A stretch of DNA of 64,000 bases from an uncultured bacterium (GTDB lineage: Bacteria > Vulcanimicrobiota > Xenobia > Xenobiales > Xenobiaceae): NCBI GenBank assembly GCA_934644775.1, contig CAKUDB010000010.1:1-64000 (forward strand). Reading direction: 5' to 3'. Made by a program: the position numbers and the translations under genes. Under the pieces are notes generated by a model that ran no database searches, was not told where the DNA came from, and saw only the letters and a program-made list of their open reading frames with translations. Positions 46,596 to 56,170 of this stretch are shown here, one piece after another. The first letter of the stretch is position 1. Every line of letters begins with the position of its first letter.

Positions 46596-47341
46596 AATCC
46601 AAAGCCTCCGGCCGCTAAAGTTTCTTTAGTAATTTCGGTAGTGAAATACATACCCCGAGAGAGATCTTGGGCTACTTCACCATATTGCATAACTACAACG
46701 CGCTTTTGCATAACGTCTACCATTTGCTGATTGTGGGTAGCTACAATAACTGTAGTGCCGCGGGCATTCACTTTAGAAAGGATTTGCATAATATCCCAGG
46801 AGGAATCGGGATCGAGGTTCCCCGTAGGCTCGTCGGCCAAAAGGATGATGGGATCGTTAATTAAGGCCCTAGCTATAGCTACGCGCTGTTGTTCGCCTCC
46901 AGAGAGCTGACTGGGCAGACGGTCGGCTTTTTCGCGTAAGTTTACCAAAGTAAGCGCTTTAGTCACTTTGCGGGGAATAACATAGCGGCTAGCTCCAGTT
47001 ACTTGCATAGCGTAAGCCACATTTTCAAAGACCGTTTTATGACCTAACAAGCGGAAGTCTTGGAAGATTACACCAATGCGACGGCGCAAGTAAGGAATTT
47101 GCGAGCGTTTCATGTCGCTAATCTCTTCACCATTAACGTAAACCAGTCCGGTAGTAGGATCGTTTTCGCGGTAGATTAGTTTCATAAGACTCGATTTACC
47201 CGAGCCAGTCTGACCTACTAAAAAAACAAACTCGCCGCGTTTGATAGAAAGATCGACGCGATTTAAAGCTCTAGTTCCGTTAGGGTAGATTAAACTTACG
47301 TTGTGTAGCTCGATAATGGGATCTTCTGCTGTAGGATTCAT
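46592..47341 (-). CDS. ftsE: Cell-division ABC ATPase FtsE
   Basis: The ATPase of FtsEX. Walker A GQTGSGKS lies near residues 39-46, the ABC signature [15 protein letters not shown] and Walker [13 protein letters not shown] follow, and the H-loop ATHN closes. The extra 25 residues after the core are rich in Thr and Glu. It is the first gene of the run ftsE-ftsX-LytM-S41x3-uvrC, and its promoter should lie in the 90 bases before it. I found no well-spaced -35/-10 pair there. Confidence 0.96.
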   Translation of the reverse strand: MNPTAEDPIIELHNVSLIYPNGTRALNRVDLSIKRGEFVFLVGQTGSGKSSLMKLIYRENDPTTGLVYVNGEEISDMKRSQIPYLRRRIGVIFQDFRLLGHKTVFENVAYAMQVTGASRYVIPRKVTKALTLVNLREKADRLPSQLSGGEQQRVAIARALINDPIILLADEPTGNLDPDSSWDIMQILSKVNARGTTVIVATHNQQMVDVMQKRVVVMQYGEVAQDLSRGMYFTTEITKETLAAGGFGL

Positions 47342-47431
47342 ATTAAAAGGCCCTTATTATATAAAAAATCGCTGTCAAATTACTTAAAGCCGATGGAAAT
47401 GGCAACTTTTTAGGCCATCTAACTTCGGCAA

Positions 47432-48085
47432 TTAAGCAGCGCTCGATTCCTTGGCTTGTTCAGCTTTATGTTCTTTCCAAGCGTGAATAGCTACAGGAAG
47501 AACTGATAAGATAATAATACCAACCAGAGCTTTTTCCAAATGTTGTTGCACAAAAGGAATTTGGCCAAAGAAGTAGCCTATACAAACCATGCTTGTCACC
47601 CAAGCGATACCGCCTATACAATTGTAAGAGATAAAGCGTGGGTAGTGCATATCGGCCACCCCGGCTACTGTAGGAGCAAAAGTGCGCACAAAGGGCATAA
47701 AACGAGCCAAAATAATAGTCATGCCGCCGTACTTTTCGTAAAAAGCTTTAGTTTTAAGTAAATGATCTTTGCGGAACCAGCGGCTTTGCTCGCGCTGATA
47801 GAGAGCATGGCCGGCCTTTTTGCCGATCATATAGCCTACCGAATCTCCCAAAACGGCTGCCAAACACAACCAGAAAAGTACGTGCCAAACATTTAATATT
47901 TCCGGCTTAGTAGCACAGACAAAACCGGAGACGACTAACAGAGAGTCGCCGGGAAGGAAAAAGCCTACCAGTAAACCGGTTTCAGAGAAGATGATGATAA
48001 ACAGGATCGTTAAGCCGCCCCAAGCGATAATGTCTTGTATCCCTTCTATAGAGAAGTAATGGAGCAAGCTTTGTATAAATTCCAT
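47432..48085 (-). CDS. DedA family membrane protein
   Basis: 217 residues with the VTT/DedA fold: GLLVGFFLPGDSLLVVSGF, GYMIGKKAGHALY and FMPFVRTFAPTVAGVADM are typical, including the Arg in FxRFxPxxR-like form. DedA proteins help move membrane lipids such as undecaprenyl phosphate and support envelope homeostasis. AGGAAT before the ATG fits. It may be cotranscribed with ftsE, 90 bases downstream. Confidence 0.92.
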   Translation of the reverse strand: MEFIQSLLHYFSIEGIQDIIAWGGLTILFIIIFSETGLLVGFFLPGDSLLVVSGFVCATKPEILNVWHVLFWLCLAAVLGDSVGYMIGKKAGHALYQREQSRWFRKDHLLKTKAFYEKYGGMTIILARFMPFVRTFAPTVAGVADMHYPRFISYNCIGGIAWVTSMVCIGYFFGQIPFVQQHLEKALVGIIILSVLPVAIHAWKEHKAEQAKESSAA

Positions 48086-48221
48086 TTTGGTTATATTCCT
48101 ATCTTTTTTGGGCTTAGTTCGACTGCTGCTATCTTGTAGCCATTTAGCCCCCCTTTTAGGGAGGGCAGCCGAATGCCGGGCTCTGCGTTCTGCGGCTGGC
48201 TAGATTTCGCCTGTTATTATT

Positions 48222-50267
48222 TTAGCCGCCAATCATATCCTTTTCTTTTTCAAAGAGGTCGTTGAGCTGCTTTCTAGCTGTAGATCCTGAAGTGGCAGCT
48301 CCGTCTAAAGAATCTAAACCAAGAGAGCTGAAAGATACTTTAGTTGCAAAAGTTTGGTTATGGATCTCAGCTGCCAATTTTTCAGCAGTCTTCTTGGTAT
48401 CATTTTCCAACTTTACTGAAGACGACGAGAGTATGCGGCCATCTAAACCGTAAAGTTCAGCTGCCATTCTATTGCCTTGCATATGGATACGCATAGTTAA
48501 GCCGGTATGGGTAACTTTAAAGCGAGGAGACCTTCCTAACATGCTGATAAGGTATCGGGCCGCCGAAGAGCCGTCACCCTGACAAGTAATGGGAACGCTT
48601 ATTTCCATATGGCGTATAGAAGTAGGGGTTGAAGTAATCAGTTGGGCATAAAAATTGGCTGCAGTTTGGAAGTCACCCCGCCTATAAGCCAGTTGAGCCA
48701 CCCTGGCGGCGGCCCAGGAGCGCACTAAATGGGCTGCCTGAGGCAAGGTTTTTAGGGCCTTTTGGTAATTTTTTAATGAGGTATCGTAATTGCCAAATTG
48801 GTAAGCGATCTCGGCTCGGTATAACAAGAGATAAGGTTCTTCTACAGGTAAATTATCAGGAGCTTCGGCAAAGATCTCATCTATAGCCGCAGTACACAAT
48901 CCTGGGCCCAAAATTTTAATCAGTAACGGCTTATAACATTCGGCAACGCTGATAGATTGGGCATTGTAAGGGCGGAAACTGCTGGCTACGCGCTTATTTT
49001 CAGTAATTAGAGCGCGAATACGTGAGGAAGAACGCCACAATTGATAACTTATAGCTATAATTTGGGTGCGCGTTTTCAAACTTTTCCAAAAAGGCGTCCA
49101 GCTAAGCTCTTCGCGCTTACATTCACGCCAGGCTTTTAAGGAAGCATACCAAGTGAGTAAGTTGCCAGCTTCAGCTTGATCGACGTCCAAGGAAGTGCCT
49201 CCTTGGCGGTCGGGACGATTGACTAAACGTTTTAAACGCTCACAAGCTTCGGGGATAAAGCCCAATTCCATAAGCAAAGTGCCGGTTGTTTGCAAATTAT
49301 CGGCCATAAATTGCTGATAGAGAAATGGACGCATAGCTCGAGCTCGCTCGTAAGTCTTTTTGAGGCAACTGGCTGCGTCGGTAAATTTAGCCTCAGCTAT
49401 ATATAAATTGGTCAAATCACTAAAAGGGTTGGTGTAGGATTGATCGCTAAAGGGGACGCGGGAAGCTTCATTAAAAAGCTGTTCGGCTTCATCAAAGCGC
49501 CCTAAGGCTAAAGCCGCTTCGCCACAATTGCGTAAGACGGTCGAATCTGGAGTCTTGCCTTTCTCTTTGGTTTCGTTGATTAAATTGCGAAAAGCATTGT
49601 AAGAAGCTTGATAATTGCCACATTCCGACTCCAAAGCCCCCAGACTATTCCAAGCTATCTCTCTAGCCAAGAGATTGCCAGAATTGAAGGCGTCGGAAAT
49701 TACTTGGCGAGCCTCTTCCTCTCGGTCTAGTTTCATCAAGGGCCAGGCTTTATCTACGGCAAAGTAGCCAAAGCCTGGCACGCTGTCCAACTCGTCTACC
49801 ACTTTTATCTTGGCTTTGTATTCGTCCATTTCGCCCAAAACCTGAGCTAGCTGGATCTGGACGCCCAAAAACAAAGAAGCGTCGCTGCTGTTACCATAGC
49901 TTTTCAAGCGGCGCGATAAAGTTTTTTTAGCCAACTCTAAATTGTGGCGAGCTCTGGGTAGATCGCCTTCAGCACAATGAAAAATTACTCCCAAAACGGC
50001 ATGGCCGACGGGAGAGTTTTTATCTTGCTTAAGCTTGTTTTCGGCAAACTTGCGCCAAGAGATCATATTCTTGCTGTCGTTAGCTATTTGCAACAGCTCT
50101 TCACCGCCTATATTGCCTTTGCTCAGAGTTTCGAAAGTGGGAGAGCTCTCCTCGCTTAGGGCCGGGCTGCCGACTAAAGGTATCATGGACAAAGTAAATA
50201 GCACGGTAATGGTGATAAAGACAATTTTATACCAACCATTGGAGCGAATTGAAAAAACTTGGCACAT
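48222..50267 (-). CDS. Membrane-anchored or exported TPR protein of the MoxR cluster
   Basis: 681 residues. A hydrophobic segment at 14-37 serves as signal or anchor. TPR-like pairs run from about 55 to 350 and 465-560. The C-terminal 120 residues contain beta strands of unknown type. MoxR-DUF58 clusters often end with such exported TPR proteins, thought to assemble complexes in the periplasm. GGGAAAGAG precedes the ATG. The gene follows moxR after 88 bases that contain a perfect palindrome. Confidence 0.85.
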   Translation of the reverse strand: MCQVFSIRSNGWYKIVFITITVLFTLSMIPLVGSPALSEESSPTFETLSKGNIGGEELLQIANDSKNMISWRKFAENKLKQDKNSPVGHAVLGVIFHCAEGDLPRARHNLELAKKTLSRRLKSYGNSSDASLFLGVQIQLAQVLGEMDEYKAKIKVVDELDSVPGFGYFAVDKAWPLMKLDREEEARQVISDAFNSGNLLAREIAWNSLGALESECGNYQASYNAFRNLINETKEKGKTPDSTVLRNCGEAALALGRFDEAEQLFNEASRVPFSDQSYTNPFSDLTNLYIAEAKFTDAASCLKKTYERARAMRPFLYQQFMADNLQTTGTLLMELGFIPEACERLKRLVNRPDRQGGTSLDVDQAEAGNLLTWYASLKAWRECKREELSWTPFWKSLKTRTQIIAISYQLWRSSSRIRALITENKRVASSFRPYNAQSISVAECYKPLLIKILGPGLCTAAIDEIFAEAPDNLPVEEPYLLLYRAEIAYQFGNYDTSLKNYQKALKTLPQAAHLVRSWAAARVAQLAYRRGDFQTAANFYAQLITSTPTSIRHMEISVPITCQGDGSSAARYLISMLGRSPRFKVTHTGLTMRIHMQGNRMAAELYGLDGRILSSSSVKLENDTKKTAEKLAAEIHNQTFATKVSFSSLGLDSLDGAATSGSTARKQLNDLFEKEKDMIGG

Positions 50268-50315
50268 GCAACTCTTTCCCTTTTGAACAGTTTTTTTATG
50301 TTCAGCTTTACTTTC

Positions 50316-50350
50316 AGATCTAATGATCTTTTCATTAGATCATTAGATCT
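50316..50350. repeat. Perfect palindrome with four GATC sites
   Basis: AGATCTAATGATC pairs perfectly with GATCATTAGATCT around a 9-base loop. GATC occurs four times in 35 bases. It lies between moxR and the TPR gene on the same transcript. There is no T run, so it is not a standard terminator; an mRNA processing hairpin or a protein site is possible. Confidence 0.7.
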
Positions 50351-50355
50351 AAAGG

Positions 50356-51366
50356 CTATTTCTTAAGCGTCGAGCGGCATAAGGCTTCCAGAGGGCCTTT
50401 GCAACATTCTCTTATGACTTTAATCGGATCTTCAATACCGGCAGCCAATTCTAAACGATGGGCGAATACATAGGGCACAAGGTAAGAGACGTCCTCGGCA
50501 GTTACATAATCGCGAGCCCTTTTCAGGGCGCAAGCTTTGAGGGCTGGCAGCATTAAGACCAAGCTGCGGGTAGATATACCCTGAGCGACGTGGGGCGATT
50601 GGCGCACAGCGTTGGCCATATCTACTAAGCATTGGTTTATGCGATCATCGACATATATATATTGATCGATAGCTTGACGAGCGTCTAGAATTGCCGTCTT
50701 GGGTACCATAGGAAAGTCGTTGCCCGGAGGGGTGCGTCGTTCCTGAATAGAGCGCAGTACGTCCAATTCCGACTCTCTATCGATATTATTCATGCGGATC
50801 TTGAAGAGAAAACGGTCATGCTGAGCTACTGGCAAAGGATAAGTACCAGCTTGGTCTCTGGGGTTTTGGGTAGCAATTACAAAGAAAAGCTTGCCCAAAT
50901 TGTGGGAAGTATTATCTACAGTTACTTGTTTTTCGGCCATAGCTTCGAGCATAGCGGCTTGAACTTTGGGAGAAGTACGGTTAATTTCGTCGGCCAGCAC
51001 CACATGAGCAAAAATGGGGCCGGGGCGGAAGGTGAAAGTGCCGTTCTCCGGCTCGAAAACTGTCATACCGGTAATGTCGGAAGGGAGCAAGTCGGGAGTA
51101 AATTGGATACGCCTAAACATCGTGATCGGAGGTTCGGGATTATCATTATATATAGAATCTCCCAAGGCTTTGGCTAAAGTTGTTTTTCCCGAGCCGGGGA
51201 AATCTTCCAAGAGCACATGGCCGTCAGCTAAAAGGGCTATCAAAATAAGTTCGATAACGCGATCTCGGCCGCGCACCGCTCTTTTTAAGCGCGACTCCAT
51301 AGTAAGGAGTAAATTGTAAGCCTTATCTAAGCGAGCAGCTCGGTTAGCTTGCGAAGTTCTATCCAA
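50356..51366 (-). CDS. MoxR family AAA+ ATPase
   Basis: 336 residues with the MoxR pattern: DFPGSGKTTLAKALG (Walker A near 57-62), HVVLADEINRTSPKVQAAML (Walker B), ATQNPRDQAGTYPLPVAQHDRF (sensor 1) and a C-terminal lid. MoxR proteins act as chaperone-like ATPases for the proteins encoded next to them. Start TTG, with GGAGG nine bases ahead. Middle gene of DUF58-transglutaminase-MoxR-TPR. Confidence 0.94.
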   Translation of the reverse strand: MDRTSQANRAARLDKAYNLLLTMESRLKRAVRGRDRVIELILIALLADGHVLLEDFPGSGKTTLAKALGDSIYNDNPEPPITMFRRIQFTPDLLPSDITGMTVFEPENGTFTFRPGPIFAHVVLADEINRTSPKVQAAMLEAMAEKQVTVDNTSHNLGKLFFVIATQNPRDQAGTYPLPVAQHDRFLFKIRMNNIDRESELDVLRSIQERRTPPGNDFPMVPKTAILDARQAIDQYIYVDDRINQCLVDMANAVRQSPHVAQGISTRSLVLMLPALKACALKRARDYVTAEDVSYLVPYVFAHRLELAAGIEDPIKVIRECCKGPLEALCRSTLKK

Positions 51367-51425
51367 GATAAGTTTCCTCCGTCTAAGTAGACATTAGTTT
51401 GATAAATGAAATAAATCGATATTTT

Positions 51426-53777
51426 TTAGTGCACGAAGAGCCAGGCAAAAGGATTAAATATGCCCAAAAGACGCCGCCACCAAGGGGCACAATTGGATAA
51501 TTCTGACTTTAACTGAGCATAGTGAGTAGCACACTCGGAAGTGTTGGGCAAGGGGGTGCGGGAAGTAAATTGGACTTGAGCATTTTCCCCTAAATGGTAA
51601 CGCACATGCCATTGGGTTAACTTTTGCAAAGCGGGTAACTTATCGGCCCAGCGGGAAGCAAACTCTTCGCGCGTCTCTCCGTAGCGGCGGCGTATGCCTA
51701 TTTCGGCTAACGATACCAAAGCTGCTTTGTATACCCAGTCGGCTCGCTTGCTACCACTGCTTAAATGGGCCATTAAGTGGATATAAATTTTGTGAACCCA
51801 AGCGCCCAGGAAAGCCAAAACCGCTGCCAGAGCCAGTAAATATCCCAAAGCTTTGGCTAAAGAGCGCATTTGCATTTGCATATCGAGCGGTTTTTGGGAT
51901 ACGCCCTCTTTGTTCGTCGATTCTTCGCGGGCCATTTCGCCGAACATCTTTTGTAAATCGGGATCGGGCGGATCTGGAGGAGTTACGTTGGAGTGCTCGG
52001 GAGAAACGTCGATAGGATACCAACCTAGGCCCTGGACGTATACTTCACACCAAGAGTGGCCGCTATTATTCATAATCAAGAGAGCCGATCCGCCGTAAGT
52101 ATTTTTGGCATCTACGGCGTAGCCTTCGGCTACACGGGCGGGAATGCCAATAGAGCGACACAGATAGGCCAAAGCATTAGCATTATGGACACAGTAGCCT
52201 ATCCGATCTCCGAAAAGGTATTTGGAAACGACGTCATCCTTATCGGTAATCCTTACCTTGGTATCGTAAGTGCTGTTTTTATCTAGCCATAGTTTCATAA
52301 TATAGACTTTAGCCATAGGTAAAGACTTGAAAGAAGGGGGCAAATCTTGCTGAATTTTTAAAGCTAACTCCTTATAACGCTTATCATCGGGAAGTTGAGT
52401 ATAATAATCTATATCGGCTTTCGACCATTGGGGATTGTTAAGCTTAGCTTGGAGTAAAGTCTCTATTTTGCCAGTAAAAGAGCGCGAATCTACGCTGTAA
52501 GCTCCTACAAATTGGCCGCTATTGGGATTAGAAGCCGCTTTCATAGCTACAGGATTAAGTAAGCCGAACGGTTTGCTGTGAGTCTCAATCAAGCTGACCT
52601 TAGTATTTACCGCTTTAGTTTTGGCAATATCTACTTGCGGAGGGGTAAGCGGATTAGGCGCACTAAATTGAGGAAAACCTGAAGCGACGTCGTGATCGTA
52701 ACGCCCAGAAATGTCATTGACCAATTTGCGACCGTTAAAGAAGCTCTTAGCCTCCTGGCGGAAGTAATAGTAGCCTTCTGGAGGAGTATAATCGTCGTTA
52801 AAGACAACTACAGCCACAGGCTTAGACTTGGGAGCTTGTGAAGAGTTATCATTTTTATCCTGATTGTCACTTTGGCCTGCGCCCTGGTTATTATCTTTGT
52901 CGTTATTTTGCCCATTGGAATTATTATTCCGATCTTTATCGCCTTGTTTTTGTTGGCCTTGGTCAGGCTGTTGGTCTTGATTCTTATTATCTTTTTGCTG
53001 ATTTTGACCGCTGCTGCCGCCCTCTTTGCCTTTGGTTTCTTCTTGTTGCTCGCCTTTAGCGTTGCCACTTAAAAGTTGCTCGGGCAAAGGTTGGCGCAAA
53101 TCTTTAAGAGGCAGAAAAACTCCCACTAAAGAGATAATGACGATCAAAATCGACAGGTCGATCAAAGTACGTTTATTAAAGCGTCCCACGATAAGGAAGA
53201 CTAGGGCTATAGCTAAAATAACGCCGGCGGCAATAAAGAAGGGAATAGGATCCCAGCCCCTGGACCAGAGCGGATCGACGAAGAAGTAAGGTCGGCTGAT
53301 AAAACCGTCGCGATGGGCCGACAAGGGCAAAAGAGCAATGTTAGCTACGATAATTAGCTCGACGGCCACAAACCAGGGCTTACGTATGCTTATGCCATGA
53401 ATAACCATGACTAAGAAGAGGCAATTTATAAACCAAACCAACCCTTGAGAAAATAAGCTGGCATTTTCTGGAGAGGCAAAGAGGGAAGCGACAAAGGCGC
53501 TATTGACGGGAATAGAGGCCAGGTAGACGAAAATACGATCTAGCACCAAGGCTCCCAGAGCAAAAACTGGTATGCGCCAACGTTTGGAAGAGAGCCAATA
53601 GGAGAGCCAAAAGCCTAAAATTCCTCCAACAAAGGCTCCGAAAACACCATTGGCAACAGAAATAGTGGAAGCATTGATGGCTAAAATTACGCCCCACATT
53701 AAACTGTTAAAAGAGCGCTCCAAAAATGTGCCTATACCAAAAGAAGATTTTTTCTTTTCGGAGGTAATGACGTCCAT
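51426..53777 (-). CDS. Membrane transglutaminase-like protein (TgpA-like)
   Basis: 783 residues. Six to seven membrane helices fill residues 25-230. A remarkable Asn/Gln/Asp/Lys-rich linker spans about 235-312. The transglutaminase-like core (about 490-600) has Cys in GYCVHNANALA, His in GHSWCEVY and Asp in PIDVSPE, the catalytic triad. One more helix near 655 and a DUF4129-like tail close the chain. Such proteins may process or cross-link periplasmic proteins. The gene lies eight bases after the DUF58 gene. Confidence 0.92.
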   Translation of the reverse strand: MDVITSEKKKSSFGIGTFLERSFNSLMWGVILAINASTISVANGVFGAFVGGILGFWLSYWLSSKRWRIPVFALGALVLDRIFVYLASIPVNSAFVASLFASPENASLFSQGLVWFINCLFLVMVIHGISIRKPWFVAVELIIVANIALLPLSAHRDGFISRPYFFVDPLWSRGWDPIPFFIAAGVILAIALVFLIVGRFNKRTLIDLSILIVIISLVGVFLPLKDLRQPLPEQLLSGNAKGEQQEETKGKEGGSSGQNQQKDNKNQDQQPDQGQQKQGDKDRNNNSNGQNNDKDNNQGAGQSDNQDKNDNSSQAPKSKPVAVVVFNDDYTPPEGYYYFRQEAKSFFNGRKLVNDISGRYDHDVASGFPQFSAPNPLTPPQVDIAKTKAVNTKVSLIETHSKPFGLLNPVAMKAASNPNSGQFVGAYSVDSRSFTGKIETLLQAKLNNPQWSKADIDYYTQLPDDKRYKELALKIQQDLPPSFKSLPMAKVYIMKLWLDKNSTYDTKVRITDKDDVVSKYLFGDRIGYCVHNANALAYLCRSIGIPARVAEGYAVDAKNTYGGSALLIMNNSGHSWCEVYVQGLGWYPIDVSPEHSNVTPPDPPDPDLQKMFGEMAREESTNKEGVSQKPLDMQMQMRSLAKALGYLLALAAVLAFLGAWVHKIYIHLMAHLSSGSKRADWVYKAALVSLAEIGIRRRYGETREEFASRWADKLPALQKLTQWHVRYHLGENAQVQFTSRTPLPNTSECATHYAQLKSELSNCAPWWRRLLGIFNPFAWLFVH

Positions 53778-53784
53778 ATTGTGA

Positions 53785-55161
53785 CTAGACCGCCTTTTCC
53801 TGAGCTTGCAGATAAGCAGCCGCGTTATTTATAATACGCCCCGTAGTGGTCTCGCATAAGATCATGGGAGTAGTGGGACTTTGTAAAGTTTGGGCAATTT
53901 GGGAAGGGGCCTCCAAATGTACGGTTTGGGTCTCGATATAGAGCCACTTTTGCCAAGACTCTTTCTTGACATTTTCGGCTTCGGTTAAGTTTTGGTCGAA
54001 TCCCATAAGCCAGGTAATGGTAAGATGAGTATCCCTTACCGCTCCTAGAGCACTCTTTACCCAGTCTCCATAAGCGGCTGGCACAAAGACAAAACAGCTG
54101 TGATAGCCGAGTTTGGAAGCTTCTTCCAAGAATTTTTTTAAGCCGCAGAGGGCTCTCGATTCTGCATTCCCAGAAGAAGCCAGAAAATCTAGCGCTTCAC
54201 TCATAATTGAAGTAGTACCGACGCAACCGTCGACACCAAAAAGCCAGCTCTCGCCCAAAATCCTAGACTCGAGAATCGAGCGGGCAAAAGCGGCGCTGGC
54301 TTCATCGTTGGGCCCTGATACCAAGTAGGCACAAGTGCGCGTCTGGGCGGTCAGGGCCCTCTCTGGCATACGTACAACCAAACGCCGGTTGCGGGCATAA
54401 ACTTTCCATAAGATTGAGCGGGAAGAGTCGCCGGGAACGTATTGGCGCATCTCTATAAGGTCTCCCTGAGGGGATCCGAAAGGATCGGAAATATCTTCAC
54501 CGCCGGCCATGCTTAAGGTTATGCTGCTACTTTTAACGAGGCCCGGTTTGGGATAAGCCTTAAACTTAACCTTTTGGGTACTGACCCAAGTTACTTTGGC
54601 TAGCCCCAAAATATCTTCCACTTCAAAGCGGCGGCTGATTTTTTCCACACTGCAACGATGGTTGACCGTAATATACTCGGATATAGAGGAGAAACCTTGC
54701 CTACATTCGCTCTCTACTTCTAAGGGATAAAGCCACTTAATAGAGACGTTAACGAAGGGAAGCGGTAAAAAAGGCAACTCTAAACCTGTTTTGGACTGGT
54801 ACATGGTAGAGGTGTTTATATCGGTCAAGCCGATCTCGCATTTAGCTTTCCAATGGATAGCTAAATAGATAGCCCCTATACTTACTGCTAAAACCATCAG
54901 TATACCCACAACCATGAGGGCTACGGAAGCGGAGATCCAGACAATATCATCTTGACCTAAGGCTATAAAATAGAAAGTTAAGGCCAGCAAAATTATATAA
55001 GCTAGTCCCATACCGGTAATAGGAATAAAGCCGCCCAACGTCTTTAGGAAACTGAGAGTCTTCGCCAAAGCGCCGCTCCAAATGGCAGTCCAAGAAGGTT
55101 GTCGAGCTGAATCACTCTTTAAAAGTTGGTTATTTTCGGGCAGGACAGTCAAGTTTGTCAT
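53785..55161 (-). CDS. DUF58 protein of the MoxR cluster
   Basis: 458 residues. Two membrane helices lie near residues 48-100, then a beta-rich part. The DUF58 signature EMRQYVPGDSSRSILWKVYA is followed by RNRRLVVRMPE at about 245-275. The C-terminal part resembles a von Willebrand A-like fold without an obvious MIDAS. It is the first gene of the cluster and probably provides the membrane partner of MoxR. A weak promoter with a palindrome lies just upstream. Confidence 0.92.
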   Translation of the reverse strand: MTNLTVLPENNQLLKSDSARQPSWTAIWSGALAKTLSFLKTLGGFIPITGMGLAYIILLALTFYFIALGQDDIVWISASVALMVVGILMVLAVSIGAIYLAIHWKAKCEIGLTDINTSTMYQSKTGLELPFLPLPFVNVSIKWLYPLEVESECRQGFSSISEYITVNHRCSVEKISRRFEVEDILGLAKVTWVSTQKVKFKAYPKPGLVKSSSITLSMAGGEDISDPFGSPQGDLIEMRQYVPGDSSRSILWKVYARNRRLVVRMPERALTAQTRTCAYLVSGPNDEASAAFARSILESRILGESWLFGVDGCVGTTSIMSEALDFLASSGNAESRALCGLKKFLEEASKLGYHSCFVFVPAAYGDWVKSALGAVRDTHLTITWLMGFDQNLTEAENVKKESWQKWLYIETQTVHLEAPSQIAQTLQSPTTPMILCETTTGRIINNAAAYLQAQEKAV

Positions 55162-55183
55162 CTCTTACTCTTTCACTCCGCTT

Positions 55184-55218
55184 ATTATAACAAAGACAGA
55201 GGCCGATTGGGTCAATCG
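55184..55218 (-). promoter_or_regulatory. Putative promoter with overlapping palindrome before the DUF58 operon
   Basis: On the minus strand TATAAT ends 23 bases before the ATG. TTGACC lies 20 bases further upstream, wider than optimal, and sits in a perfect inverted repeat CGATTG-ACC-CAATCG (55204-55218). A regulator bound there would cover the -35 region. The repeats are seen directly; the operator role is inferred. Confidence 0.4.
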
Positions 55219-55354
55219 AATTATTAGGCTTTTAATATCAAATGGCCATTTGTATTTCCTCTATATGGTAAAAAATATCAACAATAATCGGTTAGCGTTT
55301 AAATGTTAAAAAAAAATAGTTGATCTTAGGTGGCAAGAATAATACCCTGAACTA

Positions 55355-56119
55355 ATGCAGAGCATTTCTAACATCTCTATTCCCTTGTCGTGGAAAGCTA
55401 TCGTTAAGCAAGTATTTGGACTTGACGCTGAGATTCAGGCTGTCTATTTCTATGAAAGCAAGAAGAATCAGGTCTCTCGTCTCAAACTTATTGTCAACGG
55501 AGAGCCAACCGATGTAGTGGCTAAAAAATATGTTTGGGGTGATATGGATAGTGAGATAGCCGTCCTTAGGAAAGCTGGCAGCTTAGGATTGGCAGTGCCC
55601 CAATTTATCGCCCGTTTCTCCGACATTGCTTTCTTTACTCCTGTTCCTGGGGTGGCTATGCACAATCCCCTTACCGAAGAACAAGCCCGCCTTATAGGGA
55701 AATGGATGAAAAGTTTCCATGAAAAGATGACTCCCCAAAGAGCCAGGGGTACTTTTTTACGCGGCGATTGTACTTTGAAAAATTTTATTTACGACGAAGA
55801 AGGCGGTAAAGTCTATTCTTTGGACTTCGAGCAAGCTTATTTCGGTCCGGCTGAAGATGATCTGGCTGAGTTAATAGCCACTTTACTGGCCGGCACTAAG
55901 GCCGAAAGCGTTTGGGATTCGCCCCATATTTTAGCTGTAAAGACTATGCTTAGAGCTTATAAGCGTAAATTTAACGCCCTTTTCTTATATGAAGGCATTA
56001 TCCAAGGTTTAATTAACCGTATGGAATTTCGTCAAGAATATGCTTCAGAGATTCAGATGTTAATAGATGAATTTAGAGAGCGTAAGGAACTTCTTGTCGA
56101 GTTGTTGGAAAGCAGGTAG
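55355..56119 (+). CDS. APH/RIO-fold kinase-like protein
   Basis: 254 residues with a small-molecule-kinase fold: Lys in VAKKY (57-58), a helix-C Glu in SEIAVL, the catalytic loop RGDCTLKNF (Asp138, Asn143) and the metal motif LDFEQ (Asp157). Arg replaces the usual His before the catalytic Gly-Asp, and Glu replaces Gly in DFG. The overall feel is Bud32/RIO or aminoglycoside-phosphotransferase-like. The substrate is unknown. Next gene 51 bases on. Confidence 0.8.
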   Translation: MQSISNISIPLSWKAIVKQVFGLDAEIQAVYFYESKKNQVSRLKLIVNGEPTDVVAKKYVWGDMDSEIAVLRKAGSLGLAVPQFIARFSDIAFFTPVPGVAMHNPLTEEQARLIGKWMKSFHEKMTPQRARGTFLRGDCTLKNFIYDEEGGKVYSLDFEQAYFGPAEDDLAELIATLLAGTKAESVWDSPHILAVKTMLRAYKRKFNALFLYEGIIQGLINRMEFRQEYASEIQMLIDEFRERKELLVELLESR

Positions 56120-56170
56120 CGGTTTAAGAAAGTAGCATTATCCAAGGGAAAGAAGCGGGCACAGTTAGTT

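Noticed and set aside
47342..47400. TTGACA and TATAAT upstream of ftsE on the minus strand
   Set aside because: The two hexamers are only 11 bases apart, too close for a sigma-70 promoter.
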